The position numbers and the translations under genes are program-made. 64,000 nucleotides of DNA from Micromonospora qiuiae (GTDB lineage: Bacteria; Actinomycetota; Actinomycetes; Mycobacteriales; Micromonosporaceae), in the NCBI RefSeq assembly GCF_016863555.1, contig NZ_BOPC01000012.1, positions 1 to 64,000 on the forward strand, given 5' to 3'. Under the pieces are notes generated by a model. The model did not search any database. It was not told the DNA's origin and saw nothing but the letters and a program-made list of their open reading frames with translations. Positions 55,655 to 64,000 of this stretch are shown here, in pieces; position 1 is the first letter of the stretch, and the number at the start of each line of letters is the position of its first letter.

Positions 55655-56631
55655 CTGGTGCCACCCTGTCGCGCGGCGGCCACCGAGAAGACCGCCTTCT
55701 CCAACGCGTACGCCCGGTCGTCGGAGCCGCCCTTGACCGCCGCGTTGCACTCGGCCGCCGCCTGCATGGCCCGGACCAGTCCGTCGGGCGTCCAGCCGCG
55801 CGCCTGCCGTTGCGCCCGTTCGACCTTCCACGGCGGCATGCCCAGGCTGCTCGCCAGCTGGTAGGGGCTGCCTCGGCCGGCCGAGGCGACCCTCGCCACG
55901 GTGCGTACCCCGTCGGCGAGTGCGTCGGCGATCGGCACCGGATCCACCCCCACGTGCAGCGCCCAGCGCAGCGCCTCCAGCGCGCCCGGAAGGTCACCGA
56001 CCATGGTGGCATCGGCCACGGTGAAGCCGCTCACCTCCACTCGGCCCCGGTAGTAGCGGGCCACCGTGTCGGCACCGATCCGGCCGTCGGTGTCGGCGAT
56101 CAACTGTGAGCAGGCCGCCGCGAGTTCCCGCAGGTCGTTGCCGACTGCCGCGATCAGCGCCTCGGCGGCGTCGTCGGTGCACCGCGCGCCCGCTCGGCGA
56201 AACTCGTCGCGCACAAAGGCCACCCGGTCCCGGTGCCCCTTGAGCTTTGCCGCGGGCAGCACCCGGGCACCGGCAGACTTCAGCCCGTCGGCGAACGCCT
56301 TGCCCTTGGCGGCGCCGAGGTGCTGCACCACGAGTTGCACGTCCGGGTCGGGATTCTTCGCGTACGCCAGCAGGGCGGCGACCAGATCCTTGCGGGCGTC
56401 CTGGCCGGACCGCAGCACCAGCACCCGTCGCCCGCCGAACAGCGACGGGCTGAGCATCTCGTCGATCTCGCCGACGGTGAGCTGGCCTGCGGCGTACTCC
56501 CGCACATCGACGTCCGGGTCGGCGGCTCGGGCGGCGGCCACGGTTTCGGCCACCGCACGCGTGGCGAGCAGCTCCTCGTCGCCGAGGACGAGCACAATAG
56601 GAGCGGCACTGGCGGCGGTCACGCCGCCCAT
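55651..56631 (-). CDS. holA: DNA polymerase III subunit delta
   Basis: 326 residues. APIVLVLGDEELLATRAVAE start (degenerate P-loop side), VQHLGAAKGKAFADGLK, NDLRELAAACSQL and PWKVERAQRQARGW are typical of HolA. Clamp-loader subunit that opens the beta clamp. ATG 56631. 112 bases downstream of comEC in the same direction. Confidence 0.92.
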   Translation of the reverse strand: MGGVTAASAAPIVLVLGDEELLATRAVAETVAAARAADPDVDVREYAAGQLTVGEIDEMLSPSLFGGRRVLVLRSGQDARKDLVAALLAYAKNPDPDVQLVVQHLGAAKGKAFADGLKSAGARVLPAAKLKGHRDRVAFVRDEFRRAGARCTDDAAEALIAAVGNDLRELAAACSQLIADTDGRIGADTVARYYRGRVEVSGFTVADATMVGDLPGALEALRWALHVGVDPVPIADALADGVRTVARVASAGRGSPYQLASSLGMPPWKVERAQRQARGWTPDGLVRAMQAAAECNAAVKGGSDDRAYALEKAVFSVAAARQGGTR

Positions 56632-56743
56632 ATTCGCACGCTCGGCGACCTGGTCCAGCCCGGTCGTCCGCACTGCGCAGGCGGACTCCGCACACAGTGC
56701 AAATCCAGACATCTACCTCTTTTCGTCTTAAACCAGGATCGAT

Positions 56744-59209
56744 TCATGGTTTGGACCGCCTCAGGTCGACCCCACCGGTCACCACCGCCAGGCCGGACGG
56801 CCCGACCAGCGCCGCGATATCCCCGTCGACGTCGGTACGCAGCACCCGCGCACCGTTGCGGGACAGCCGGGCCAGCACCGCCTCGCTGGGATGGCCGTAG
56901 GTGTTGCCCGCCCCCACCGGCACCAGCGCCACCGCCGGCCGGACCGCGTCCAGAAAGGTCGGATCCTGATACGCCGAACCGTGGTGAGCCACCTTCAGCA
57001 CGTCCGCCCGCAACCCGCCCGGCGGCAACCGCTCCCGTAGCTCCCGCTGCAACTCGGTTTCGGCGTCCCCGGTGAGCAGGATCCGCACCCCACCCACGGT
57101 GGCCAGCAGCACCAGCGAGTTGTTGTTCGGATCCGATCTGGTGCCGCGCATCGGGTACGGCGGGCCGAGGACCACCAGGTCGACCAGGCCGGCCCGGTAG
57201 CGCCAGCCGGCCGGAGCGGCCACTGATGGGGAGCCGTGGGTGGCGGCGGTGGTGTGCACCAGGTCGCGCCCGATCGCTGGCTCCGGCCACTGCGGGGTGA
57301 GCACCATGTCCACCCGCCGGCCGCGGAAGACCCCGGCCACCCCTGCGGTGTGGTCCACATGGAAGTGGCTGATCACCAGGAGCGGCACCCGACGTACGTC
57401 GAGCCGGCGCAGGCAGGCGTCCGCCGCCCCCGGATCCGGACCGGCGTCGATCACGACGGCCCGGCCGGCCGCCACCGGCAACACCACGGTGTCGCCCTGG
57501 CCCACGGCACAGACGGCGATGACCCAGCCGCTCGGTGGCCAGCCGGGCGCGAGCACCCGCACCGGCACGGCGCCGAGCACCACCGCGAGGGCCAGCACCA
57601 CCACCAGCCGACGCACCACCGGCCGCCGGGCTGCCACCAGGAGCGCCACGGTCAGCCCGGCCAGCAACAGGGCCCCGAACACCCCGTCCGGCCAGGGCAG
57701 GTTGCCCGCCGGCACCCGGGCACCGTACCGGGCGACCAGCACCAGCCACCACGCCGGCCAGTGCGCCACCCAGGCCGCCAGCTCGGCACCGACCGGCCAG
57801 AGCGGCGACACGGTCGCGGCCACCACACCCAGCACGGTGGCCGGAGCGATCGCCGGCACCACGAGGAGGTTGGCCGGCACGGCGACCAGGCTGACCGTCC
57901 CCGACAGACCCGCGATCACCGGTGAGCAGGCCACCTGCGCGGCGGCCGGCACCGCGAGGGCCTCGGCCGCACCCGGAGGTACGCCCCGCCGGCGCAGGCC
58001 GTCCCGCCAGCGCGGCGCGAGCAGCAGCAGGCCACCGGTGGCGAGCACGGAGAGCGCGAAACCGGCGTCACCGGCCAGGTCAGGATCGACCAGCACCAGC
58101 ACCGCCACCGCGGCGGCCAGGGCCGGCACCGCGGCCCGGGGCCGACCAGCAGCCAGGGCGGCGAGCCCGATCGTGCCCATGGTGGCCGCCCGGACCACAC
58201 TCGGCGACGGCCGGACCAGGATGACGAAGCCCACCAGGGCCACCCCGCACAGCCCGGCGGCCAGGACCGGACCGGCGCGCGCCCAGCGAGCCAGCAGCAG
58301 CACCGCTCCGACGATGATGGCGACATTGGAACCGGACACAGCATTCAGATGGGTCATCCCGGTGGCCCGGAACTCCTCCTCCACCGTGTCGGGCAACTCG
58401 CTGGTGTCCCCGACGACCAGGCCGGGCAGCAGGCCACCCGGCTCGTCGGGCAACGGCGCGCAGGCTTGTTGCAGACCGGCGCGGAGTCGGCCGGCGACCC
58501 GCTGCAGGGCCGACGGAGATCCGATCCGGACGGGTGGGCCGGTGGCGGTGAGCACGGCGCCGGTAAGGTCGCCGCCGCGCGGTTCCGCCAGCCGTCCCTC
58601 GGCCGTGAGCCGTTGCCCGGGCAGCAGTCCGCGCCAGGCCGGATCGTCGGCGAGCACCAGCACCCGGGCCGGCACGGTGAGCCGCTGCCCCGCCGGGTCG
58701 TGAACGGTCACCAACCTGGCCCGCACCAGCAGGGTCGGCGGACGGCCCACGATGCCACCGCGTACCGCCCGAGGATCGTCCCGGACGACCAGATCGGCGG
58801 TGACCCGGGCACCTTCGTCGACCAGGGTGCGCAGCGGTGCGGCGTCGCGTACGGCCAGCCGGGACGAGGTGGCCACCCCGCCGCAGACCACACCGATCAG
58901 GGCCGCCACCACGATCCAGCCGTAGCGGCGGGCGAGCACGCCGGGACGGCCGACGACCCCGAGCAGGTGCAGCGCCGCCAGTACGGCGAGACCCGCCGCC
59001 ACGACGGCCACCAACAGCGTACGCCGGGCGTCGAGATGCAGCCCGGCCAGCGCAGTGAGCCACGCGGCCACGGCCAGCCCGGCCAGCCGGAGATCGGGCG
59101 GTGCGCCACCGCCCGGGACACCGATGGCCTCAGCCGCCCTGATCGCGGGTCCACCGTCCGCCCGCACCGTGCCGGCGAGCGTTCCCGTCGGCCCGCTGCT
59201 CTCCTTCAC
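56744..59209 (-). CDS. comEC: ComEC/Rec2 DNA-uptake channel protein
   Basis: 821 residues. N-terminal OB-like part, Competence domain with about 10 helices (HLNAVSGSNVAIIVGAVLLL is the diagnostic segment) and a C-terminal metallo-beta-lactamase domain with HFHVDHTAG and LKVAHHGSAYQ. In transformable bacteria it moves single-stranded DNA across the membrane. All motifs are intact, although competence is not proven in this group. ATG 59209 overlaps the comEA stop (ATGA). Confidence 0.93.
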   Translation of the reverse strand: MKESSGPTGTLAGTVRADGGPAIRAAEAIGVPGGGAPPDLRLAGLAVAAWLTALAGLHLDARRTLLVAVVAAGLAVLAALHLLGVVGRPGVLARRYGWIVVAALIGVVCGGVATSSRLAVRDAAPLRTLVDEGARVTADLVVRDDPRAVRGGIVGRPPTLLVRARLVTVHDPAGQRLTVPARVLVLADDPAWRGLLPGQRLTAEGRLAEPRGGDLTGAVLTATGPPVRIGSPSALQRVAGRLRAGLQQACAPLPDEPGGLLPGLVVGDTSELPDTVEEEFRATGMTHLNAVSGSNVAIIVGAVLLLARWARAGPVLAAGLCGVALVGFVILVRPSPSVVRAATMGTIGLAALAAGRPRAAVPALAAAVAVLVLVDPDLAGDAGFALSVLATGGLLLLAPRWRDGLRRRGVPPGAAEALAVPAAAQVACSPVIAGLSGTVSLVAVPANLLVVPAIAPATVLGVVAATVSPLWPVGAELAAWVAHWPAWWLVLVARYGARVPAGNLPWPDGVFGALLLAGLTVALLVAARRPVVRRLVVVLALAVVLGAVPVRVLAPGWPPSGWVIAVCAVGQGDTVVLPVAAGRAVVIDAGPDPGAADACLRRLDVRRVPLLVISHFHVDHTAGVAGVFRGRRVDMVLTPQWPEPAIGRDLVHTTAATHGSPSVAAPAGWRYRAGLVDLVVLGPPYPMRGTRSDPNNNSLVLLATVGGVRILLTGDAETELQRELRERLPPGGLRADVLKVAHHGSAYQDPTFLDAVRPAVALVPVGAGNTYGHPSEAVLARLSRNGARVLRTDVDGDIAALVGPSGLAVVTGGVDLRRSKP

Positions 59210-60177
59210 ACCGTCACCAGGTCCTTGAGCTGCTCGTACCGCGCGTCGCCGATGCCGCTGACCTGGCGCAGGTCGCCGACGGACCGGAACCCACCGTGCT
59301 GGTCGCGGTGCTCGATGATGCGCCGGGCGAGCACCGGCCCCACCCCGGGGAGCGTCTCGAGCTGAGCCGAGGTGGCGGTGTTCAGGTTGACCCGACCTCC
59401 GGCGGCGGGATCGCCGCCCGGCGCCGCACCACCGGGCGGCAGCGCCCCCGGCGGTGGGGTGGGTGCCGCCACGCCGACCAGGATCAGCTCGCCGTCGGCG
59501 ACCTTCCGGGCCGGATTCAACATCGCCACGTCCACCCCGGGCAGCGCCCCGCCGGCCGCCTCGACGGCGTCGGCGACCCGCGCTCCGGCCGGCACCCGGA
59601 CCAGCCCGGGACGGCGGACCTTGCCGGCGACGGCGACCACCAGTTGCCCGGTCGGCGTGGCCGCAGGATCGGCGCCGCCCGGGCCCGCCGAACCGTCACC
59701 GGCCGGGCCCGCCGGGTCCGGGACGGCGACGTCGGTCGCGGCGACGACCGGCTCCACCTGAGGCCGGGACCGCCAGGCCCAGACGGCGGCGACGAGCACC
59801 ACCAGGACGGCGACCGCTGCCAGCGCCCGCACACCCCGCCGGCCCGGGTCGAACGCTCCCGGCCCCGGCAACCGGGAACCCGGCGCCTCCGGCACCGGCT
59901 CGATCTCCACCGGCTGCGACCCGTCGGTCCGGACGGGTGAATCCGGTCGCGGCCCGGCGGCACGGGCCGGCTCGGGCGCTTCCGTCGCCGATCGCGGGCC
60001 GTCGTCGGCGTGGATCGGCAACAACACGGTCGGCCAGTCCACCCGAGACGGTTCCGGCCAGGACGGCGGCTCCGGGACGGCAGACGGCATCGGTCGTACG
60101 TCCGCACCGCTCGTCGGAACACCCGCCAGCAAGCGCCGAAGGCGTTCCCGAACCACCATCTCCTCGTCGTTGGACAC
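59206..60177 (-). CDS. comEA: ComEA-like DNA-binding protein (SLBB + helix-hairpin-helix)
   Basis: 323 residues. Long polar, Pro-rich start (about 110), one membrane helix (ALAAVAVLVVLVAAVWAW), SLBB domain (LVVAVAGKVRRPGLVRVPAGARVADAVEAAGG) and C-terminal double HhH VNLNTATSAQLETLPGVGPVLARRIIEHRD. Binds double-stranded DNA on the outer face and hands it to ComEC. GTG 60177. A DnaA-box-like pair lies 54 bases upstream. Confidence 0.92.
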   Translation of the reverse strand: MSNDEEMVVRERLRRLLAGVPTSGADVRPMPSAVPEPPSWPEPSRVDWPTVLLPIHADDGPRSATEAPEPARAAGPRPDSPVRTDGSQPVEIEPVPEAPGSRLPGPGAFDPGRRGVRALAAVAVLVVLVAAVWAWRSRPQVEPVVAATDVAVPDPAGPAGDGSAGPGGADPAATPTGQLVVAVAGKVRRPGLVRVPAGARVADAVEAAGGALPGVDVAMLNPARKVADGELILVGVAAPTPPPGALPPGGAAPGGDPAAGGRVNLNTATSAQLETLPGVGPVLARRIIEHRDQHGGFRSVGDLRQVSGIGDARYEQLKDLVTV

Positions 60178-60230
60178 GGCGCGAGGTTAGAGCGGCGAGG
60201 TCGTCTCCTGCTGGCGGGCAGTGCCCGATC

Positions 60231-60257
60231 TGTGGACAGTCAGTGAACTGTGGACAA
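60231..60257. promoter_or_regulatory. Pair of DnaA-box-like sequences upstream of comEA
   Basis: On the minus strand TTGTCCACA (60249-60257, exact Streptomyces DnaA-box consensus) and CTGTCCACA (60231-60239), 18-base offset. It lies 54-80 bases before the comEA GTG. Compare 8505-8532. Confidence 0.45.
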
Positions 60258-60265
60258 CGCCCTGA

Positions 60266-60880
60266 TCATGCCCACCATGTGCTAAAGGCTCGGCGTGAGC
60301 GGCGAGTCCTCAGCGGGATTCCGGGTCGAGGCCGAGCGCCGCACGGCCGGACCGCGTTGGATCGGATGCCGTGCCGTCCGTACTCCACCGCCAGCGCCCG
60401 GGTGAGCCCCTCGACGGCGGCCTTGGCGGTGGCGTACGGCAGGCAACCGGGCACCGGACGGCTGGCCTGGTGGGAGGAGACGTTCACCACGGCGCCGGCG
60501 GTTCCGGCGGCGAGAAAGCGGCGTACCGCGGTGGCAGCGCCGACCACGGCGGGCCGCAGGTTGCGCGTGATCAGGTCGACGACCTCGCCGACCGGGGCGT
60601 CGTGCACGGAAGCGTCGCGGAACACCGCGGCGTTGTTGACCCAGCCGGTGAGCGGGCCGGACCGTTCCGCCAAATCGGCGGCGCGGGCCGCGACACCCTC
60701 GTCGGCGGCGTCACCGACCACCGCCACCAGTCGTCCGGCCTCGGCGTGGCCCTGGACCCAGAACATCGCCTCCGGATCGCGCTCGACCACCACCACGGTC
60801 CCGCCATCGGCGAGCAGCCGCTCGACGATCCCCCGGCCGACCCCGCGCCCGCCCCCGGTCACGACACAGGACACCCGCAC
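60266..60880 (-). pseudogene. SDR family oxidoreductase, internal deletion with frameshift
   Basis: GTG 60880 follows GGGGAGGTGC. SCVVTGGGRGVGRG is the NAD(P)-binding TGxxxGxG, NNAAVF and VNVSSHQ...YATAK (Ser, Tyr and Lys catalytic) are intact. After HGIRSNAV the frame runs into a non-homologous Arg-rich tail and stops at 60266. In the +1 frame the same DNA reads GRAALGLDPESR and then TGA (60310-60312), which is what the true C-terminus of an SDR looks like. So about 60 residues between the active site and the C-terminus are deleted and the frame is lost (junction near 60346-60354). An active enzyme is unlikely. The 300 bases around 60180-60265 hold only the DnaA-box pair. Confidence 0.72.
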
Positions 60881-60948
60881 GCACCTCCCCCTCGACAGGC
60901 CCCGCCCGCACGAGCATCCTCGCCCGGCGGGGATGGAACGGTCCACCA

Positions 60949-61797
60949 TCAAGAGCGGCGGTGGATGACCACGCAGGCCAGGCCAGGGCCGGCGTGGGCG
61001 GCGACGGCCGCGCCCGCCTCGGAGACGTACGTTTCGTGCAGCCGGTCACCGAGCCGGGTGGCCAGCGCGCCGAGCAGTTGCTCGGCCCGTTGCGGCGCGG
61101 CGAAGTGGTGCACGGCGAGGTCCACCGGCGCTTCGTCGGCCGCCTCGACGGCCAGGTCGACCAGTCGAGCGATGCCCCGGCTGGCGGTACGCACCTTGTC
61201 CCTCAGCACGATGGCACCGTCGGGCATGTGCAGGATCGGCTTGACCGAGAGCGCGGTGCCGAGCAGGGCCTCGGCCGCGTTGATCCGGCCTCCCCGGCGG
61301 AGAAACTCCAGCGTGTCGACGTAGAAGAAGATCGTGGTACGCGCGATCGCGTCGACAGCGGCGGCCCGTACGCCAGCCAGGTCGGCGCCGTCGGCGGCGG
61401 CCCGGGCCGCCGCGATGACCGGGAAGCCGAGGCCCATCCCACAGGATCGGCTGTCCACCACCCGCACCCGGTCACCGAGCTGGGCCGCGGCCAGCTCGGC
61501 GGCCTCGACCGTGCCGGACAGACCGGCGGACAGGTGCACCGAAACCACCCCGTCGGCCCCGGCGTCCAGCAGTTCACGGTACGTCCGGACGAACTGCTCT
61601 GGCGATGGACGGGAGGTGCTCACCGTCACCCGCCGGACGCCCAGCGCGCGGGTGGCGTCCGCCGGAAAAATCTCCACCCCCTCCAGTCCCTCGGCACCGT
61701 TGAGCACCACGGTCAGCGGCACCACGGTCAGCCGGTACGCCGGCACGAGCTCGGGTGGAAGGTAGGCGGTGGAGTCGGTGACGACCGCGACGGGCAT
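60949..61797 (-). CDS. DegV family fatty-acid-binding protein
   Basis: 282 residues. Begins VAVVTDSTAYLPPEL and has TSRPSPEQFVRTYRELL, VHLSAGLSGTVEAAELAA, TLEFLRRGGRINAAEALLGTALSVKPIL: diagnostic of DegV. Binds a fatty acid, works with FakA-type kinases in fatty-acid use; no kinase gene is next to it. ATG 61797. Stands between the SDR pseudogene and the phosphatase. Confidence 0.9.
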   Translation of the reverse strand: MPVAVVTDSTAYLPPELVPAYRLTVVPLTVVLNGAEGLEGVEIFPADATRALGVRRVTVSTSRPSPEQFVRTYRELLDAGADGVVSVHLSAGLSGTVEAAELAAAQLGDRVRVVDSRSCGMGLGFPVIAAARAAADGADLAGVRAAAVDAIARTTIFFYVDTLEFLRRGGRINAAEALLGTALSVKPILHMPDGAIVLRDKVRTASRGIARLVDLAVEAADEAPVDLAVHHFAAPQRAEQLLGALATRLGDRLHETYVSEAGAAVAAHAGPGLACVVIHRRS

Positions 61798-61838
61798 GCC
61801 CGGCACGGTAGCCGATGCGGCCGGTGCAGCCGACACCT

Positions 61839-61892
61839 GTTAAAAAGGGGCCCTTTCTCTACCTGAGGCGTTAAAAGGGGGCCCTTCCTTAC
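61839..61892. repeat. GGGCCC double-palindrome repeat, copy 4
   Basis: GTTAAAAAGGGGCCCTTTC...TACCTGAGGCGTTAAAAGGGGGCCCTTCCTTAC layout: two GGGCCC-centred palindromes. The right end supplies the TAA stop (61889-61891, minus strand) of the phosphatase gene. Confidence 0.85.
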
Positions 61893-62494
61893 CCGGTCGG
61901 GCCTACGTTGTGGGCGCGCAGGTGCCAGCCGCGTTCGGCGTCGTGGCGCAGCTCGGTCCAGTGGCAGTTGCTCAGCGAGCCGATGGTGCGTAGCACGGCG
62001 TGCTCCCAGCCGAGCAGGTGCCCGCAGCCCTGCCGGGCGGCACCACCGTGGGTGGCGATCACGATCGTGCCGCCGGGTACCTCGTCGGCGACCTCCTGCA
62101 ACGCGGTGCCGATCCGCTTGCCCAGCTCGTCCAACGGTTCGATGCCCGCTCCCGGGTCGGGGTCGCCGGCCCGCCAGCGCGCGTACTCGTCGGGGAACCG
62201 CTCGGCGATCTCGGTGAGCAGAAGGCCCTGCCAGCGGCCGAAGTGGCGTTCGCGCAGCCGGGCGTCGGAGCGCACCGGCAGACCGGCCAGCGCGGCCAGT
62301 GCGGCGGCGGTGTCCGCCGCGCGGCTCAGGTCGCTGGCGACGATGGCGTCCGGCCGCATCGCGGCGAGCAGCGGCGCGGCGGCTCGCGCCTGCTCCCGGC
62401 CGAGGTCGTTCAGCGGCGCGTCGGACTGCCCCTGGACTCTGCTAGCGGCGTTCCAGTCGGTGTTGCCGTGCCGCCAGATGATCAGGCGGGTCAC
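61889..62494 (-). CDS. Histidine phosphatase (phosphoglycerate mutase-like) family protein
   Basis: 201 residues. RHGNTDWN (8-15; nucleophile His9), ATHGG with a second His (about 149), ERHFGRWQG: all typical. Substrate unknown; it lies in an rsfS-nadD operon like cobC/gpmB-type genes of actinobacteria. GTG 62494 overlaps the rsfS stop. Its TAA stop is part of a dispersed repeat, which suggests the C-terminus was cut by the repeat's insertion or that the repeat just replaced the original end. Confidence 0.87.
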   Translation of the reverse strand: MTRLIIWRHGNTDWNAASRVQGQSDAPLNDLGREQARAAAPLLAAMRPDAIVASDLSRAADTAAALAALAGLPVRSDARLRERHFGRWQGLLLTEIAERFPDEYARWRAGDPDPGAGIEPLDELGKRIGTALQEVADEVPGGTIVIATHGGAARQGCGHLLGWEHAVLRTIGSLSNCHWTELRHDAERGWHLRAHNVGPTG

Positions 62495-62895
62495 TCGCCT
62501 GATCCGGCGGCAGCCTCTGCGCGAGCCAGGTCCCGGTCGTCGAAAGGAACGGTCGGGCAGTCCTTCCAGAGCCGGTCGAGCGCGTAGAACTCGCGTTCCT
62601 CGGTGTGCTGGACGTGCACGACGATGTCGACGTAATCGAGCAGCACCCAGCGCCCGCCGCGTTCGCCCTCGCGCCGGACCGGCTTCGCCTTCTCCGGCAG
62701 GTTGAGCAGGGCCTCCTCGATGGCGTCGACGATGGCCAGCACCTGGCGCTCGTTCGGGGCCGCGGCGAGCAGGAACGCGTCGGTGATGGCGAGCTGGTCA
62801 CCCACGTCGATGATGACGATGTCCTGAGCCTTTTTGTCGGCTGCCGCCTGGGCGGCGGTGATCGCCAGCTCGTGAGCGCGTTCGGAAACTGTCAC
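62491..62895 (-). CDS. rsfS: Ribosome silencing factor
   Basis: 134 residues. DIVIIDVGDQLAITDAFLLAAAPNERQVLAIVDAIEEAL and RWVLLDYVDIVVHV are diagnostic. Binds L14 and blocks subunit joining in starvation. GTG 62895 with GGAGAACG before it. Between nadD and the phosphatase, the usual nadD-rsfS order. Confidence 0.94.
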   Translation of the reverse strand: MTVSERAHELAITAAQAAADKKAQDIVIIDVGDQLAITDAFLLAAAPNERQVLAIVDAIEEALLNLPEKAKPVRREGERGGRWVLLDYVDIVVHVQHTEEREFYALDRLWKDCPTVPFDDRDLARAEAAAGSGE

Positions 62896-62960
62896 CGTTC
62901 TCCTTCGATCAACCGTGCGATGCTTCCCAGCCTCTCACACGGGCCGGATCCGCGGCCCAT

Positions 62961-62979
62961 CGGTTTTCGCCGAAAACCG
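62961..62979. terminator. Inverted repeat between nadD and rsfS
   Basis: CGGTTTTC-GCC-GAAAACCG: perfect 8-bp stem, 3-base loop, AT-rich against the background. Could be a hairpin or a repressor site just upstream of rsfS. Confidence 0.4.
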
Positions 62980-62995
62980 TGATGGAGCGGTCGAA

Positions 62996-63592
62996 TCACG
63001 CCCGATAGAGGCGTCTCTTCGCGATGTACTGCACCACACCGTCGGGCACCAGGTACCACAGCGGCGCGCCGCGGGCGACCCGCGCCCGGCAGTCGGTGGA
63101 CGAGATCGCCATTGCCGGCACCTGCACCAGGCTGACCGTGTCGGCCGGCAGGTGGGCATCGGACAGCTCGAAGCCGGGCCGGGTCACCCCGATGAAGTGG
63201 GCCAGCTCGAAGATCTCGGTCAGGTCCTTCCAGCTGAGGATCTTCTCCAACGCGTCCGCGCCGGTGATGAAGAACAGCTGGGACTTCGGCCCGTAGACCT
63301 CGTGCAGGTCGCGCAGGGTGTCGACGGTGTAGGTCGGGCCGCCTCGGTCGATGTCCACCCTACTGACCTGGAAACGCGGGTTGGAGGCGGTGGCGATCAC
63401 CGTCATGAGGTACCGGTCCTCGGCCGAACTGACCGGCACGTCCGCCTTCTGCCACGGCTGCCCTGTCGGCACGAAGATCACTTCGTCGAGCCCGAACCGG
63501 TCCGCGACCTCGCTCGCCGCCACGAGGTGCCCGTGATGAATCGGGTCGAAGGTACCGCCCATGATCCCGATCCGCCGGATGTCGTCCGCCAC
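62996..63592 (-). CDS. nadD: Nicotinate-nucleotide adenylyltransferase
   Basis: 198 residues. Nucleotidyltransferase motif [10 protein letters not shown] (13-22) and ISSTDCR near 165-171 are intact. Makes nicotinic acid adenine dinucleotide in NAD synthesis. GTG 63592. First gene of the nadD-rsfS-phosphatase group. Confidence 0.95.
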   Translation of the reverse strand: MADDIRRIGIMGGTFDPIHHGHLVAASEVADRFGLDEVIFVPTGQPWQKADVPVSSAEDRYLMTVIATASNPRFQVSRVDIDRGGPTYTVDTLRDLHEVYGPKSQLFFITGADALEKILSWKDLTEIFELAHFIGVTRPGFELSDAHLPADTVSLVQVPAMAISSTDCRARVARGAPLWYLVPDGVVQYIAKRRLYRA

Positions 63593-63657
63593 CCCATGAT
63601 CCTAGAACCCGCCCCGAAGGGAGCCGGCACCCTCGCCACCGCCCGGCCGGCGGGTAC

Positions 63658-64000
63658 TCAGGCGATCATGGCGGCCACCGCCGTCCGGGCCAGCAGAGCG
63701 CGGCGCAGGTCGTCGTCGGCGTCGGTGACCACCCGACGCAGGCCGGGCGTGAGGTCGTCGCGGGACAGCAGCGCCGCGGCCGCCTCCCGGGTGGGCTGCG
63801 CGACGGCGTAGCGGGGGAAGGCCAGGGTGGCCACCTCGTCGGCCACCCAGGGCGTACGCAGCCGCGCGGCGGCCGGCATGTCGGTGAAGTACCGCTGGAC
63901 GTAGTCGGCGGTCAACCCTCCCTGCTCGGGTTGCCAGAAACCGGCGGCGGTGGCCTCGACCAGCCGGTTGGACAGCTCGGTGCGGGACACGATGATCTCC
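63658..64000 (-). CDS. pepN: Aminopeptidase N-like C-terminal fragment (partial)
   Basis: Last 113 codons of a gene that begins beyond the window (the frame is open to base 64000). ELSNRLVEATAAGFWQPEQGG...YVQRYFTDMP...LRTPWVADEVATLAFPRYAV...LLSRDDLTPGLRRVVTDADDDLRRALLARTAV is the end of the ERAP1_C-like helical domain of M1 aminopeptidases. The zinc site (HExxH) lies outside, so activity cannot be judged. The first ATG-like codon in the window is internal. Confidence 0.7.
   Translation of the reverse strand, partial: EIIVSRTELSNRLVEATAAGFWQPEQGGLTADYVQRYFTDMPAAARLRTPWVADEVATLAFPRYAVAQPTREAAAALLSRDDLTPGLRRVVTDADDDLRRALLARTAVAAMIA

Overview
This is high-GC DNA (roughly 70 percent or more by eye) with GTG/TTG starts, ATGA or GTGA gene overlaps and actinobacterial gene order. 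The conserved run holA/comEC/comEA, rpsT, lepA, hemW, hrcA-dnaJ-rsmE, HIT, phoH-ybeY-CNNM-era, recO-uppS, glyS-dus is an actinobacterial core cluster. Protein style, intergenic repeats and codon use point to the Micromonosporaceae (Micromonospora or a close relative). That placement is inference; there is no rRNA or other taxonomic marker here. I saw no rRNA, tRNA, CRISPR array, insertion sequence or phage gene.

Layout. 1-161: tail of a secreted C39-like peptidase, then a strong terminator and a repeat-rich gap. 606-7220: a pentose operon (ribokinase, ribose-type ABC transporter CBA, ribose pyranase, DeoC aldolase) with a good promoter and an operator-like palindrome, followed by a GntR/UTRA regulator. 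7231-12289: dus, an AbiEi-like protein, glyS and small membrane or ABM proteins. 12475-15775: a zinc island, znuABC with a Zur box, then an ArsR repressor with a complete alpha-5 zinc site and Zur. 15978-22189: membrane proteins, a large acyl-CoA dehydrogenase, an epoxide-hydrolase-like enzyme and a permease/TIGR03943 pair. 22318-25470: a TPP riboswitch controlling a ykoE-ykoD-ykoC HMP/thiamine ECF transporter. 26261-30656: gnd, uppS, recO and a DUF4097 lipoprotein. 30643-39125: acyltransferase, era, a degenerate cytidine-deaminase-like protein, CNNM, ybeY, phoH carrying an intein, a beta-lactamase-fold hydrolase and a HIT protein.

39240-41766 is a small accessory patch: two divergent XRE regulators and a 54-residue protein that sits upstream of, and overlaps, one of them. 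41922-44982 is rsmE, dnaJ and hrcA under a CIRCE element. 45107-52841 holds hemW, an enoyl-CoA hydratase, a lysozyme-like secreted protein, a phytanoyl-CoA-dioxygenase-like enzyme, a tandem pair of GlsB-like stress proteins and lepA. 52996-64000 holds DUF4240, an APH-fold kinase, rpsT, holA, comEC, comEA, a decayed SDR gene, DegV, a histidine phosphatase, rsfS, nadD and the C-terminus of an aminopeptidase N-like protein.

Most striking items. (1) The PhoH intein (35442-36512) starts with Ala and has all three residues of the Trp-Cys-Thr signature of class 3 inteins, plus a two-motif LAGLIDADG endonuclease domain. (2) Several families of intergenic inverted repeats recur across the window; two copies supply the stop codon of the neighbouring gene. 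(3) The zinc cluster puts uptake, a Zur repressor and an SmtB-type sensor in one unit. (4) An SDR gene has lost its middle and its reading frame, while its original C-terminus is still readable.
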